Assembly: GCF_000718025.1 (NCBI RefSeq)
Contig: NZ_JODS01000020.1
Span: 124,001 to 188,000 of the forward strand
Source of the DNA: Kitasatospora purpeofusca
GTDB taxonomy: Bacteria > Actinomycetota > Actinomycetes > Streptomycetales > Streptomycetaceae
Length of the DNA stretch: 64,000 nucleotides
Reading direction: 5' to 3'
This document shows, piece after piece, positions 44,102 through 53,119 of the stretch. The position numbers and the translations under genes are program-made. Positions within the stretch are counted from its first letter, which is position 1, and the number at the start of each line of letters is the position of its first letter. The notes under the pieces are model-generated. The model saw only the letters and a program-made list of their open reading frames with translations. It searched no databases and was not told the DNA's origin.

Positions 44102-46081
44102 GTGACGGACGTCCGGGTAATCATCAACCGCGAACCCGATCGGGAAGAGCGCGTGGTGACCACGGGCACCACGGCCGCCGAGCTCTTCGCGGACGACCGC
44201 TCGATCATCGCGGCCAAGGTCGCCGGCCAGCTCAAGGACCTCGCCTACGCCGTCCAGGACGGCGACGAGGTCGAGCCGGTCGTGATCGGCAGCCCCGACG
44301 GCCTCGACATCCTGCGCCACTCCACCGCGCACGTGATGGCCCAGGCCGTGCAGCAGCTCTTCCCGGAGGCCAAGCTCGGCATCGGCCCGCCGGTCAAGGA
44401 CGGCTTCTACTACGACTTCGACGTCGAGAAGCCGTTCCACCCCGATGACCTCAAGGCCATCGAGAAGAAGATGCAGGAGATCATCAAGAAGGGCCAGCGC
44501 TTCTCGCGCCGCGTCGTCACCGACGAGGCCGCCCGCGAGGAGCTGTCCGGCGAGCCGTACAAGCTGGAGCTGATCGGCCTCAAGGGCTCCGCCGCCACCG
44601 CCGGCGAGGGTGCCGACGTCGAGGTCGGCACCGGCGAGCTCACCATCTACGACAACCTGGACGCCAAGAGCGGCGAGCTGTGCTGGGGCGACCTCTGCCG
44701 CGGCCCGCACCTGCCCAGCACCCGGATGATCCCGGCGTTCAAGATCATGCGCTCGGCCGCCGCCTACTGGCGCGGCAGCGAGAAGAACCCGATGCTCCAG
44801 CGCCTCTACGGGACCGCCTGGCCGAGCAAGGACGAGCTCAAGGCGCACCTGGAGTTCCTGGAGGAGGCCGCCAAGCGCGACCACCGCAAGCTCGGCAACG
44901 AGCTCGACCTCTTCTCCATCCCCGAGGAGATCGGCTCCGGCCTCGCGGTCTTCCACCCCAAGGGCGGCATCATCCGCCGCGCCATGGAGGACTACTCGCG
45001 CCGCCGGCACGAGGAGGAGGGCTACGAGTTCGTCTACACCCCGCACGCCACCAAGGGGAAGCTCTTCGAGAAGAGCGGCCACCTGGACTGGTACGCGGAC
45101 GGTATGTACCCGCCCATGCAGCTCGACGAGGGCGTGGACTACTACCTCAAGCCGATGAACTGCCCGATGCACAACCTGATCTTCGACGCGCGCGGCCGTT
45201 CGTACCGTGAACTGCCGCTGCGCCTGTTCGAGTTCGGCACCGTGTACCGGTACGAGAAGTCCGGCGTGGTGCACGGCCTGACCCGCGCCCGCGGCTTCAC
45301 CCAGGACGACGCGCACATCTACTGCACCCGTGAGCAGATGGCGGACGAGCTCGACTCGACCCTCACCTTCGTGCTCAACCTGCTGCGCGACTACGGTCTG
45401 ACCGACTTCTACCTGGAGCTGTCCACCAAGGACCCGGAGAAGTTCGTCGGCAGCGACGACGCCTGGGAGGAGGCCACCGCGGTCCTGGCCGCCGTGGCCG
45501 AGAAGCAGGGTCTGCCGCTGGTCCCGGACCCGGGCGGCGCGGCCTTCTACGGCCCGAAGATCTCGGTGCAGGCGCGGGACGCCATCGGCCGGACCTGGCA
45601 GATGTCGACCATCCAGCTGGACTTCAACCTGCCCGAGCGCTTCGACCTGGAGTACACCTCGGCGGACGGCTCGCGCCAGCGGCCGGTCATGATCCACCGG
45701 GCGCTGTTCGGCTCGATCGAGCGGTTCTTCGCGGTGCTGCTGGAGCACTACGCCGGTGCCATGCCGCCGTGGCTGGCCCCGGTCACCGTCACCGGCATCC
45801 CGATCACCGACGAGCACGTGCCGTACCTGCTGGAGGTCGCGGCCGAGCTGAAGAAGCGCGGGGTCCGGGTCGAGGTGGACACCTCGGACGACCGGATGCA
45901 GAAGAAGATCCGCAACGCCCAGAAGACCAAGGTCCCGTTCATGCTGATCGCCGGCAACGACGACGTCGAGGCGGGCGCGGTCTCCTTCCGCTACCGCAAC
46001 GGCGAGCAGAAGAACGGCGTCCCGCTGGCCGAGGCCGTGCAGGAGATCGTGGACGCGGTGGAGCGCCGCATCCAGGTCTGA
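44102..46081 (+). CDS. thrS: Threonyl-tRNA synthetase
   Basis: Class II synthetase charging tRNA-Thr. The protein has 659 aa. TGS domain at about 1-65, the N2 editing/SAD domain with HSTAHVMAQAV (HxxxH), and the catalytic core with MNCPMHNLIF, FELGTVYRYE-like FEFGTVYRYE, TRARGFTQDDAHI and HRALFGSIERFF. The C-terminal anticodon-binding domain is at about 560-659. GTG 44102 is preceded by CAGGAGAGA. No T-box leader is seen in the 99 bp upstream. Confidence 0.97.
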   Translation: MTDVRVIINREPDREERVVTTGTTAAELFADDRSIIAAKVAGQLKDLAYAVQDGDEVEPVVIGSPDGLDILRHSTAHVMAQAVQQLFPEAKLGIGPPVKDGFYYDFDVEKPFHPDDLKAIEKKMQEIIKKGQRFSRRVVTDEAAREELSGEPYKLELIGLKGSAATAGEGADVEVGTGELTIYDNLDAKSGELCWGDLCRGPHLPSTRMIPAFKIMRSAAAYWRGSEKNPMLQRLYGTAWPSKDELKAHLEFLEEAAKRDHRKLGNELDLFSIPEEIGSGLAVFHPKGGIIRRAMEDYSRRRHEEEGYEFVYTPHATKGKLFEKSGHLDWYADGMYPPMQLDEGVDYYLKPMNCPMHNLIFDARGRSYRELPLRLFEFGTVYRYEKSGVVHGLTRARGFTQDDAHIYCTREQMADELDSTLTFVLNLLRDYGLTDFYLELSTKDPEKFVGSDDAWEEATAVLAAVAEKQGLPLVPDPGGAAFYGPKISVQARDAIGRTWQMSTIQLDFNLPERFDLEYTSADGSRQRPVMIHRALFGSIERFFAVLLEHYAGAMPPWLAPVTVTGIPITDEHVPYLLEVAAELKKRGVRVEVDTSDDRMQKKIRNAQKTKVPFMLIAGNDDVEAGAVSFRYRNGEQKNGVPLAEAVQEIVDAVERRIQV

Positions 46082-46092
46082 CCCGACCGTGT

Positions 46093-46128
46093 GCGCGGGG
46101 CGGGCTCCTTCGGGAGTCCGCCCCGCGC
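46093..46128 (+). terminator. Terminator after thrS
   Basis: GCGCGGGGCGGGCTCC pairs with GGAGTCCGCCCCGCGC (one G-U) across a UUCG loop, then GCTTTGC. A strong hairpin between thrS and the HIT gene. Confidence 0.85.
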
Positions 46129-46153
46129 GCTTTGCAAGCGGGGGTGGGCGAAT

Positions 46154-46726
46154 ATGCTGATCAGCATGACGACTGAGCCGGAACTGCAGCGGGGCGTCGG
46201 GGAGCCGGACGGCTTCCGCCGCCTGTGGACCCCCCATCGGATGGCCTACATCCAGGGCGAGAACAAGCCCACCGGCCCGGCTCCGGACGACGGCTGTCCG
46301 TTCTGCTCGATCCCGGCGCTCACCGACGAGGACGGGCTGGTCGTCGCGCGCGGGAACGCGGTGTACGCGGTGCTCAACCTGTACCCGTACAACGGCGGGC
46401 ACCTGATGGTGGTCCCGTACCGGCACGCGGCGGACTACACCGAGCTGGACGAGGTGGAGACGGCCGAGCTGGCGGTGTTCACCAAGAAGGCGATGACGGC
46501 GCTGCGCGCGGCCTCGGGCGCGCACGGCTTCAACATCGGGATGAACCAGGGCGCCGCGGCGGGGGCCGGTATCGCCGCGCACCTGCACCAGCACGTGGTG
46601 CCGCGCTGGGGCGGGGACACCAACTTCATGCCGGTGGTCGGCCACACCAAGGTGCTGCCGCAGCTGCTGGCGGACACCCGGAAGATGCTGGCCGAGGCCT
46701 GGCCGGTGGACTGGACCCGCGCCTGA
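46154..46726 (+). CDS. HIT-family nucleotide hydrolase/transferase
   Basis: A protein of about 190 aa with the HIT signature AAHLHQHVVPRW (H-phi-H-phi-H-phi-phi) near the C-terminal third, and upstream DDGCPFCSIP with a Cys pair. MAYIQGENKPTG and LYPYNGGHLMVVPYRH are typical of actinobacterial Ap4A phosphorylase-type HIT proteins. ATG 46154 has GGGGGTGGG ahead; ATG 46166 (MTTEPEL) is an equally possible start. The stop codon falls inside a terminator arm. Confidence 0.9.
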   Translation: MLISMTTEPELQRGVGEPDGFRRLWTPHRMAYIQGENKPTGPAPDDGCPFCSIPALTDEDGLVVARGNAVYAVLNLYPYNGGHLMVVPYRHAADYTELDEVETAELAVFTKKAMTALRAASGAHGFNIGMNQGAAAGAGIAAHLHQHVVPRWGGDTNFMPVVGHTKVLPQLLADTRKMLAEAWPVDWTRA

Positions 46727-46777
46727 CACGAGGAGGGCCCCGCCGACCGTTCCGGGTCGGCGGGGCCCTCCTCGTGT
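46726..46777. terminator. Bidirectional terminator overlapping the HIT stop codon
   Basis: A perfect 23-bp inverted repeat (ACACGAGGAGGGCCCCGCC... and its complement) with a GTTCCG loop. The left arm begins at the last base of the TGA. It separates the HIT gene from the convergent membrane-protein gene. Confidence 0.9.
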
Positions 46778-46792
46778 CGCGGGGCGGCCCGG

Positions 46793-48436
46793 TCAGGCGT
46801 CGTAGCGGTCGACCTTGAACGGCCGGCTGCCCTGGGCCTCGGCCTTGAGGCCGGCCGCGCGGCCCTTGAAGGCGCGTTCGGTGTCGAGGTCGTGCTCGGC
46901 GAGGAACTCCATCGTCGCGGTGTGGACGGCGCCGATCACCGGGTGCGAGACATTGAGCGCGTTGTCGGCCATGGTGCGGGTGTCCCAGGGCTGGCCGGCC
47001 CAGATGTGCCGCAGGCCGAAGGGTTCGGGCAGGCCGAGGCCGCCGCCGAGCCAGGACAGCAGGCTCGGCATCCGGTAGAAGGGGGCGCGGACGGCCTGCC
47101 GGACGACCTCGTCGTTGTCGATCAGCGGGAGCTTGACCGTGCGCTCCTCCCAGAACCGCACGGTCTTGGCGACGGACTTCTCCTTGTCCTTGGGCTTGTC
47201 GAAGAAGTAGCCGTTGATCGGGCCGAGCGCGAAGGCCGCGACGGTGACGTTGAGGGTGTTGGCGAGCAGGGCGACGGTGACGGTGAAGGTCAGCACGAGC
47301 TTGCCGTCGTGGGTGATGAACTGGGTGGCGAGGTAGTGCCGGGGGCCGCCGCCGAAGGTCTGCTTGTCGGCGATGGCCTGGACGGCGAAGTCGCGCATGT
47401 GGTCGCCGTCCATGTCGGCGCTGCCGGGACGGCTGATCTCGTCGGCGTTCTCGCCGACCTCGAAGACCACCCACTGCTTGATCCGGACATCGGGGATGCC
47501 GCTGTTGGCGACCTCGCTGATGCCGAGGGCCTTGAGGTGGCCGGAGATCTTGCGGACGAGGTCCCAGGGGTGGAACTGGCGGAAGTCGATCTGGCCCTCG
47601 GCGGGGCGCAGGGTGTCGATGAGCTTCCACTCGCCCCAGCGGCGGCCGGCGCCGAGGATGCCCTTGGGTCCGGCGTAGTGGTGGACGTTGGTCTCCTGCT
47701 CGGACTCCAGCCGGCCGAGTTTGGCGCGCAGGTCGGCGGCCTTCTTGTCGAGGTCGTCGCGGGGGACGGCCATCGGGACGGTCGCGGCGACGGCGTTGCC
47801 CTCGACGAGCTGCAGCCAGCGGCCGCGCAGGTCGAGGGCGGTGCGGACGACGATGCGCTTGGCGAGGTACCAGCCGACGACCGGGGCCAGCATGACGATG
47901 CGCAGGTAGAGGCCGAGGATGCCGCCGGCCGGGGGCTTGATCGCGAGCAGCACGGCGACGGCGGCGGCGAGGAAGAGGACGACGCCCCCGTACACGCCGG
48001 CGTTCTTGGGGTTGTCGCGCTTGAGCCAGGCGCGGAGCTGGAAGGCGCCGAGCCAGATCAGGGTGCCGGGCAGGAAGAGCAGGCCGGTGACGACGGAGAC
48101 GGTGGACAGCTGCCGGTCGCGGCCGCGGCGGATCTCCTCCGCGGCGAGGCAGTGCTCGACGACCTGGCGGGTGTCGACGCCGAAGGCGGGCACCAGGGGC
48201 TTGCGGTCGCCGTTGAGCGCACGGGAGATGAGCGCTTTGCTGAAGGCCTCGCCGAAGTTGGGCGCGAAGAGGGCGAAGCGGCCCTTCTTGGCGGTGGCCC
48301 CGTCGAGCTTCCCGGCGTCGCCCGTGAGTTCGGCGTCGCGGTACGCGGCCGAGGAGAGCGCCTGGGTGCCGGCGGTCTGCGGGCCGGCGTCGGTCCGGGG
48401 TATCTGCGCACCCGGGGTCATGTCGAGTGTGGTCAC
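46793..48436 (-). CDS. Large membrane protein, unrecognised
   Basis: A 547-aa protein. About 60 polar residues come first, then a soluble segment (FALFAPNFGEAFSKALISRALNG). Two to four membrane segments lie between about 118 and 200 (VSVVTGLLFLPGTLIWLGAF, VVLFLAAAVAVLLAI, LRIVMLAPVVGWYLA). Then comes a long cytosolic-looking region with WVVFEVGENADEI and one further hydrophobic stretch (about 385-407, LVLTFTVTVALLANTLNVTV). I do not recognise the family. GTG 48436 has GGGGAGGGGAC upstream. Single gene between a strong terminator and a divergent DCC gene. Confidence 0.75.
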   Translation of the reverse strand: MTTLDMTPGAQIPRTDAGPQTAGTQALSSAAYRDAELTGDAGKLDGATAKKGRFALFAPNFGEAFSKALISRALNGDRKPLVPAFGVDTRQVVEHCLAAEEIRRGRDRQLSTVSVVTGLLFLPGTLIWLGAFQLRAWLKRDNPKNAGVYGGVVLFLAAAVAVLLAIKPPAGGILGLYLRIVMLAPVVGWYLAKRIVVRTALDLRGRWLQLVEGNAVAATVPMAVPRDDLDKKAADLRAKLGRLESEQETNVHHYAGPKGILGAGRRWGEWKLIDTLRPAEGQIDFRQFHPWDLVRKISGHLKALGISEVANSGIPDVRIKQWVVFEVGENADEISRPGSADMDGDHMRDFAVQAIADKQTFGGGPRHYLATQFITHDGKLVLTFTVTVALLANTLNVTVAAFALGPINGYFFDKPKDKEKSVAKTVRFWEERTVKLPLIDNDEVVRQAVRAPFYRMPSLLSWLGGGLGLPEPFGLRHIWAGQPWDTRTMADNALNVSHPVIGAVHTATMEFLAEHDLDTERAFKGRAAGLKAEAQGSRPFKVDRYDA

Positions 48437-48613
48437 GGTGGCGTCCCCTCCTCCCCTTGTCCTGCGGCAGGGTACCGCGCCGGGGTACCGGTGCGCGGAT
48501 GATCGTCTGAACTGGCGTCACGAACGGGCCACGTCGGGCCCGTGGGGCATGATGCCCACGTTTCGGCTGTTCGACGCGCCCCGGGGCCCTTCGGCCGGGA
48601 GGGATGGGGCACG

Positions 48614-49048
48614 ATGGGCGGTATGGAGAGCGATGCGCTGACGGATCCGGTTCTGGTCTTCGACGGGGACTGCGCGTTCTGCACGACGTGTGCGACCTGG
48701 GCCGAGCGGTATCTGCGGCAGACACTGGCGTCGGGCGGCTGGGAGGCGGTGCCGTTCCAGTTCGCGGACCTGGCGGGGCTGGACGCCCTGGCCGGGGGGC
48801 GCGGCGAGGTGTCGTGGGAGCGCGCGGAGCGCGAAGTGCTCTGGGTGACGCCGGCCGGCCGGGTGTACGGCGGGGCGCAGGCGGTGGCGCGGCTGCTGAT
48901 GCGTTCGGGCGGGGCGTGGGCGTACCTGGGCGGGGTGCTGGCGCTGGCGCCGGTGCGGCCGGTGGCGGGGCTGGTGTACCGCTGGGTGGCGCGCTACCGG
49001 CACCGGATGCCGGGTGGCACGGCGGCCTGCGCGCTGCCCCGGAGGTGA
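48614..49048 (+). CDS. DCC-family (DUF393) thiol-disulfide oxidoreductase-like protein
   Basis: A protein of about 144 aa with the DCC hallmark VFDGDCAFCTTCATW near the N-terminus, then VLWVTPAGRVYGGAQAVARLL and a hydrophobic stretch (AYLGGVLALAPVRPVAGLVY). The D-x-x-C-x-x-C resembles thioredoxin-fold redox proteins, but no activity is established. ATG 48614 is preceded by GGGATGGGG; ATG 48623 is an alternative. Tail-to-tail with the EF-G-like gene. Confidence 0.85.
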   Translation: MGGMESDALTDPVLVFDGDCAFCTTCATWAERYLRQTLASGGWEAVPFQFADLAGLDALAGGRGEVSWERAEREVLWVTPAGRVYGGAQAVARLLMRSGGAWAYLGGVLALAPVRPVAGLVYRWVARYRHRMPGGTAACALPRR

Positions 49049-49101
49049 CGGCGGGGCGCTGACGGCGGGGCACCGGCAGCCGGGCCCCGGCGGTCGGCGG
49101 T

Positions 49102-51159
49102 TCAGTCGTCCTGGTCGGCGAAGCGGGCGGCGAGGGCGGCGGGCATGGGTTCGTGGCGCAGGTGGGAGCGGGCGAACTCGGCGGTGCCGTGGGTGAGCGA
49201 GCGCAGGTCCACGGGGTAGCGGGCGAGTTCGAGTTCGGGGACCTCGGCGCGCAGCAGGGTGAGGCCGGGGCCGGCGGTCTCGGTGCCGAGGACGCGGCCG
49301 CGGCGGGCGGAGAGGTCGCCGAGGACGGCGCCGAGGTAGTCGTCGGGCAGCAGGACGCGGACGGCGGCGACGGGTTCGAGCAGCCGGATGACGGCGTGTT
49401 CGGCGGCGTCGCGCAGGGCGAGGGCGGCGGCGTTCTGGAAGGCGGAGTCGGAGGAGTCGACGGAGTGCGCCTTGCCGTCGGTGAGGGTGACCCGGATGTC
49501 GACGAGCGGGTGGCCGGTGGCGACGCCCTTGGCGAGCTGGGCGCGGACGCCCTTCTCGACGGAGGGGATGAAGTGCTTGGGGACGGCGCCGCCGACGACG
49601 TGCTCCTGGAACTCGAAGCCGGAGCCGGCGGGCAGGGGTTCGACCTCCAGTTCGCAGATGGCGTACTGGCCGTGGCCGCCGGACTGTTTGACGAGGCGTC
49701 CGTGGCCGGCCGCGGCGGTGCCGAAGGTCTCGCGCAGGGCGACCTTGTGGGGGACGGTGTCGACGTGGACCCCGAGGCGGTTGCGGAGGCGGTCGAGGAG
49801 GGTCTCGGCGTGGGCCTCGCCGGTGCACCAGAGGACGAGCTGGTGGGTGTCGGGGTTCTGTTCGAGGCGCAGAGCCGGGTCCTCGGCGGCGAGCCGGGCG
49901 AGGGCCTGGGAGAGCTTGTCGTCGTCGGCCTTGCTGTGGGCCTCGACGGCGATCGGCAGCAGCGGGTCGGGGAGCGGCCAGGTGTCGAGTTCGACGGGGT
50001 GGCCGGGTTCCTGGACGGTGTCGCCGGAGCGGGCGGTGGTGAGTTTGGCGACGCAGACGAGGTCGCCGGCGACGGCGTGCGGGACGGGGCGCTGGAGTTT
50101 GCCGAAGGGGCTGGTGAGGGCGGTGACGCGTTCCTCGGCGTCCTGGTCGGCGGGGTGGTGGGGGCCGGTGAGGCGGATCCGGGTGTCCGGGCGCAGGGTG
50201 CCGGCCCAGACGCGCAGCAGGCTGACGCGGCCGACGTAGGCGTCCCCGGTGACGCGGACGACCTGGGCGGCGAGGGGGGCGTCGGGGTCGCAGGCGGGGC
50301 CGGGGCGGGTGCGTTCGGTGGGGTCGGGGAAGGCGTCGGCGATGAGGTCGAGGAGTTCGGTGGCGCCGAGGCCGTGCTCGCTGGTGGGGACGGCGGGGTG
50401 GAGGGCGCAGCTGAGGACTTCGCGGCGCAGGCCTGCTTCGAGGGCGTCGGTGTCGAGGGTGTCGCCGGACAGGTACTGCTCCATGAGGGTGTCGTCCTGG
50501 CCGGAGATGGCTTCGACGAGGCTCTCGCGGGCGGGCCCGGTGTCGGGGAGGGGGTCGGTGCGGCCGTAGGTGTGGCCGTTGAGGAGGTCGACGCTGCCGT
50601 CGGGGCGGCCGTCGTGGTGGACCGGGAGGAAGAGCGGCCGGAGGGTGTCGGGACCCAGCTCGAAGGCGTCGTGGCAGGCGGTGAGGATCTCGTCGAGGCT
50701 GCCGCGGGCGATGTCGAGTTTGGCGACGGCGACGGCGCGCGGGATGTTCTCGGCGGCGCACTGCCGCCACAGGGCACGGGTGGGGGCGGTGACCGGGTCG
50801 GTGGCGGAGACCACGAAGACGGCGGCGTCGGCGGTGTGCAGGGCGGCGTGCAGGTCGGCGGCGAAGTCGGGGTGGCCGGGCGGGTCGATCAGGTTGATCT
50901 TGACGCCGCGCCATTCGAGGGGGAGCACGGAGAGCTGGACGGAGCGCTGCTGCTGGTGCTCGAAGGGTTCGTGGTCGGAGACGGTGGTGCCGTCGGCGAC
51001 CTTGCCGGGGCGGCCGACGGCGCCGGCGGCGAGGGCGAGGGACTCGGCGAGGGTGGTCTTGCCGACACCGGCGCAGCCGACGAGGACGACGTTGCGCAGG
51101 TCGCGCGGTCCGGTGACGGCGGGGGCCTGGCCGGCCCGGGCGGTGCTGCGGTCGGGCAT
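49102..51159 (-). CDS. EF-G-like translational GTPase (EF-G2 type)
   Basis: A 685-aa paralogue of elongation factor G. G1 is GCAGVGKTT and G3 is IDPPGHPDF (usual DTPGH). G4 reads VAKLD where NKxD is expected, so guanine recognition is altered. Domains II-V are present (VTGDAYVGRVSLLRVWAGTL, GHGQYAICELEVEPL, VEKGVRAQLAKG, RRGRVLG). The family occurs beside a canonical FusA in actinobacteria and mycobacteria, with an unsettled role. ATG 51159 follows GGGAGGAG. Confidence 0.9.
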   Translation of the reverse strand: MPDRSTARAGQAPAVTGPRDLRNVVLVGCAGVGKTTLAESLALAAGAVGRPGKVADGTTVSDHEPFEHQQQRSVQLSVLPLEWRGVKINLIDPPGHPDFAADLHAALHTADAAVFVVSATDPVTAPTRALWRQCAAENIPRAVAVAKLDIARGSLDEILTACHDAFELGPDTLRPLFLPVHHDGRPDGSVDLLNGHTYGRTDPLPDTGPARESLVEAISGQDDTLMEQYLSGDTLDTDALEAGLRREVLSCALHPAVPTSEHGLGATELLDLIADAFPDPTERTRPGPACDPDAPLAAQVVRVTGDAYVGRVSLLRVWAGTLRPDTRIRLTGPHHPADQDAEERVTALTSPFGKLQRPVPHAVAGDLVCVAKLTTARSGDTVQEPGHPVELDTWPLPDPLLPIAVEAHSKADDDKLSQALARLAAEDPALRLEQNPDTHQLVLWCTGEAHAETLLDRLRNRLGVHVDTVPHKVALRETFGTAAAGHGRLVKQSGGHGQYAICELEVEPLPAGSGFEFQEHVVGGAVPKHFIPSVEKGVRAQLAKGVATGHPLVDIRVTLTDGKAHSVDSSDSAFQNAAALALRDAAEHAVIRLLEPVAAVRVLLPDDYLGAVLGDLSARRGRVLGTETAGPGLTLLRAEVPELELARYPVDLRSLTHGTAEFARSHLRHEPMPAALAARFADQDD

Positions 51160-51383
51160 CGGGGTCTCCTCCCGTCGCGCCGGGGGCTGTCGGTGAAAGT
51201 CTAGGGTCGACGGCGTCGGGGGGCGCGGTGCAAGGCGTCGGGGGGCGCGCGAGCGGTCGGTGGGCGGGGAGTGTCGGCGGGCGTGGCTACGATGGGTGCG
51301 CCGGGCGGGCTGATCCGTCGGGTCGTCTGCCGCATTCTCCGCCGCAGGCGGGTACCAGGGAGATCGGAGCGGTCGGGAAGGCC

Positions 51384-52031
51384 ATGCTCAACAAATACGC
51401 GCGTGCCTTCTTCACACGTGTCCTGACCCCGTTCGCCGCGTTCCTGATCCGGTTGGGTGTGAGCCCGGACACCGTGACGCTGGTCGGTACGGCCGGTTCG
51501 GTGGCGGGCGCCCTGGTGTTCTTCCCGCGCGGGGAGTTCTTCTGGGGCACCATCACGATCACGCTGTTCATCTTCTCGGACCTGGTGGACGGGAACATGG
51601 CGCGGCAGCTGGGCCGGACCAGCAAGTGGGGGGCGTTCCTCGACTCGACGCTGGACCGGGTCGCGGACGCCGCGATCTTCGGCGGCCTGGCCATGTGGTA
51701 CGCGGGCAAGGGCGACAACGACCTGCTGTGCGCGGTGGCGGTGTTCTGTCTGGCGAGCGGGCTGGTGGTGTCGTACACCAAGGCGCGGGCCGAGAGCCAG
51801 GGCCTGCCGTGCGACGTGTCGGGGCTGGTGGAGCGGGCCGAGCGGCTGGTGATCAGCCTGGTGGCGGCCGGTGTGGCGGGTCTCGCGACGTTCGGTGTGC
51901 CGTACGTGGAGTGGCTGCTGCCGGTGGCGCTGTGGCTGGTGGCGGCCGGCAGTCTGGTGACGGTGGTCCAGCGGATGGTGACGGTGCGCCGCGAGGCGTT
52001 CGAGGCGGACCGCGCGTCGGCCGGAAGCTGA
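51384..52031 (+). CDS. pgsA: Phosphatidylinositol phosphate synthase (CDP-alcohol phosphatidyltransferase)
   Basis: Joins CDP-diacylglycerol to inositol phosphate, the first step of actinobacterial PI. The protein has 215 aa and about six hydrophobic helices. The family motif D-x2-D-G-x2-A-R-x8-G-x3-D-x3-D is intact in DLVDGNMARQLGRTSKWGAF followed by LDSTLDR. ATG 51384 gives the family start MLNKYARA. It leads the operon pgsA-patA-pimA, with 16 bp to the next gene. Confidence 0.93.
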   Translation: MLNKYARAFFTRVLTPFAAFLIRLGVSPDTVTLVGTAGSVAGALVFFPRGEFFWGTITITLFIFSDLVDGNMARQLGRTSKWGAFLDSTLDRVADAAIFGGLAMWYAGKGDNDLLCAVAVFCLASGLVVSYTKARAESQGLPCDVSGLVERAERLVISLVAAGVAGLATFGVPYVEWLLPVALWLVAAGSLVTVVQRMVTVRREAFEADRASAGS

Positions 52032-52047
52032 AGGGGGCGGTGCCGCG

Positions 52048-53055
52048 GTGAAGGAACGAGTGGTGGACCGGCTGGTGTACTCGGCGTACGCGGCGGGCTG
52101 GGCGGCGCTGAGGCATCTGCCGGAGCCGGCGGCGCGGGCGCTGTTCGACCGGCTGGCGGACTCGGCGTGGCGGCGGCGCGGCAAGCGGGTGCTGCAGTTG
52201 GAGGCGAATCTGCTGCGGGTGTGCCCGGACGCGGACGAGGCCCGGCTGCGGGAGCTGTCGCGGGCCGGGATGCGTTCGTACATGCGGTACTGGCAGGAGT
52301 CGTTCCGGCTGCCGGTCTGGGGCCGCGCGCGGGTGCTGCGGGACGTCCGGGTGGACGGTTTCGAGGAGCTGCGGGAGGTGCTGGAGTCGGGGCGGGGCGC
52401 GGTGGTGGCGCTGCCGCACATGGGCAACTGGGACCTGGCGGGGGCCTGGGTGGCCTCGCTGGGGTATCCGTTCACGACGGTGGCGGAGCGGTTGAAGCCG
52501 GAGCGGCTGTTCGACCGGTTCGTGGCGTTCCGCGAGAGCCTGGGCATGGAGGTGCTGCCGCTGACCGGCGGCTCGGTCAACGTGGTGGGCACCCTGGCGC
52601 GCCGGCTGCGGGCGGGGAAGCTGGTCTGCCTGGTGGGGGACCGCGACCTGTCGGAGGCGGGCATCGGGGTGTCGTTCTTCGGTGAGGCGACCCGGATGCC
52701 GGCCGGTCCGGCGGCGCTGGCCCAGCGGACCGGGGCGGCGCTGATGCCGGTCTCGCTCTGGTACGAGGGCCGGATCCTGCGGGGCCGGATCCATCCGGAG
52801 GTGCCGGTGCCGGCGGAGGGCGACCGGGCGGAGAAGACCAGGGTGATGACGCAGGCGATGGCCGACGTCTGGGAGGAAGCGATCCGGGAGCACCCGGAGG
52901 ACTGGCACATGCTGCAGCGCTTCTGGCTGGCCGACCTCCCGGTCCGTGAGACGGTGGAAGCGGGGCCGGCCCGCCCCGCGGCCCCGGTGGTCGCGGCCCC
53001 GGTCGCCGCCGATCCGGTGGTCGCGGACCGGGCCGCCGAGGCCTCGGGGGCCTGA
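52048..53055 (+). CDS. patA: Phosphatidylinositol mannoside acyltransferase
   Basis: LpxL/HtrB-family acyltransferase of 335 aa that adds a fatty acyl chain to the mannose of PIM. The catalytic HxxxxD motif is LPHMGNWDLAGAW at about residue 125. VCLVGDRDLSEAGIGVSFFGE and PAGPAALAQRTGAALMPVS are typical. The last 35 residues are Ala/Pro/Val-rich. GTG 52048. Operon context with pgsA and pimA decides the substrate. Confidence 0.88.
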   Translation: MKERVVDRLVYSAYAAGWAALRHLPEPAARALFDRLADSAWRRRGKRVLQLEANLLRVCPDADEARLRELSRAGMRSYMRYWQESFRLPVWGRARVLRDVRVDGFEELREVLESGRGAVVALPHMGNWDLAGAWVASLGYPFTTVAERLKPERLFDRFVAFRESLGMEVLPLTGGSVNVVGTLARRLRAGKLVCLVGDRDLSEAGIGVSFFGEATRMPAGPAALAQRTGAALMPVSLWYEGRILRGRIHPEVPVPAEGDRAEKTRVMTQAMADVWEEAIREHPEDWHMLQRFWLADLPVRETVEAGPARPAAPVVAAPVAADPVVADRAAEASGA

Positions 53056-53119
53056 GGCCCTGCCCGTCGTCCGCGCCGCCCGTACCGCCCGCACCGTCCG
53101 CAGGATTTCGAGGAGACCC

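Noticed and set aside
42647..46729. Minus-strand open frame of about 1360 codons opposite thrS
   Set aside because: A shadow of thrS and its neighbours with Val/Gly/Asp/Arg-rich content and no motif; thrS itself is unambiguous on the plus strand.
46626..50777. Minus-strand open frame of about 1380 codons across several genes
   Set aside because: It runs across the membrane-protein gene, the DCC gene, part of the EF-G-like gene and strong terminators; composition is Pro/Arg/Ser low-complexity with no domain.
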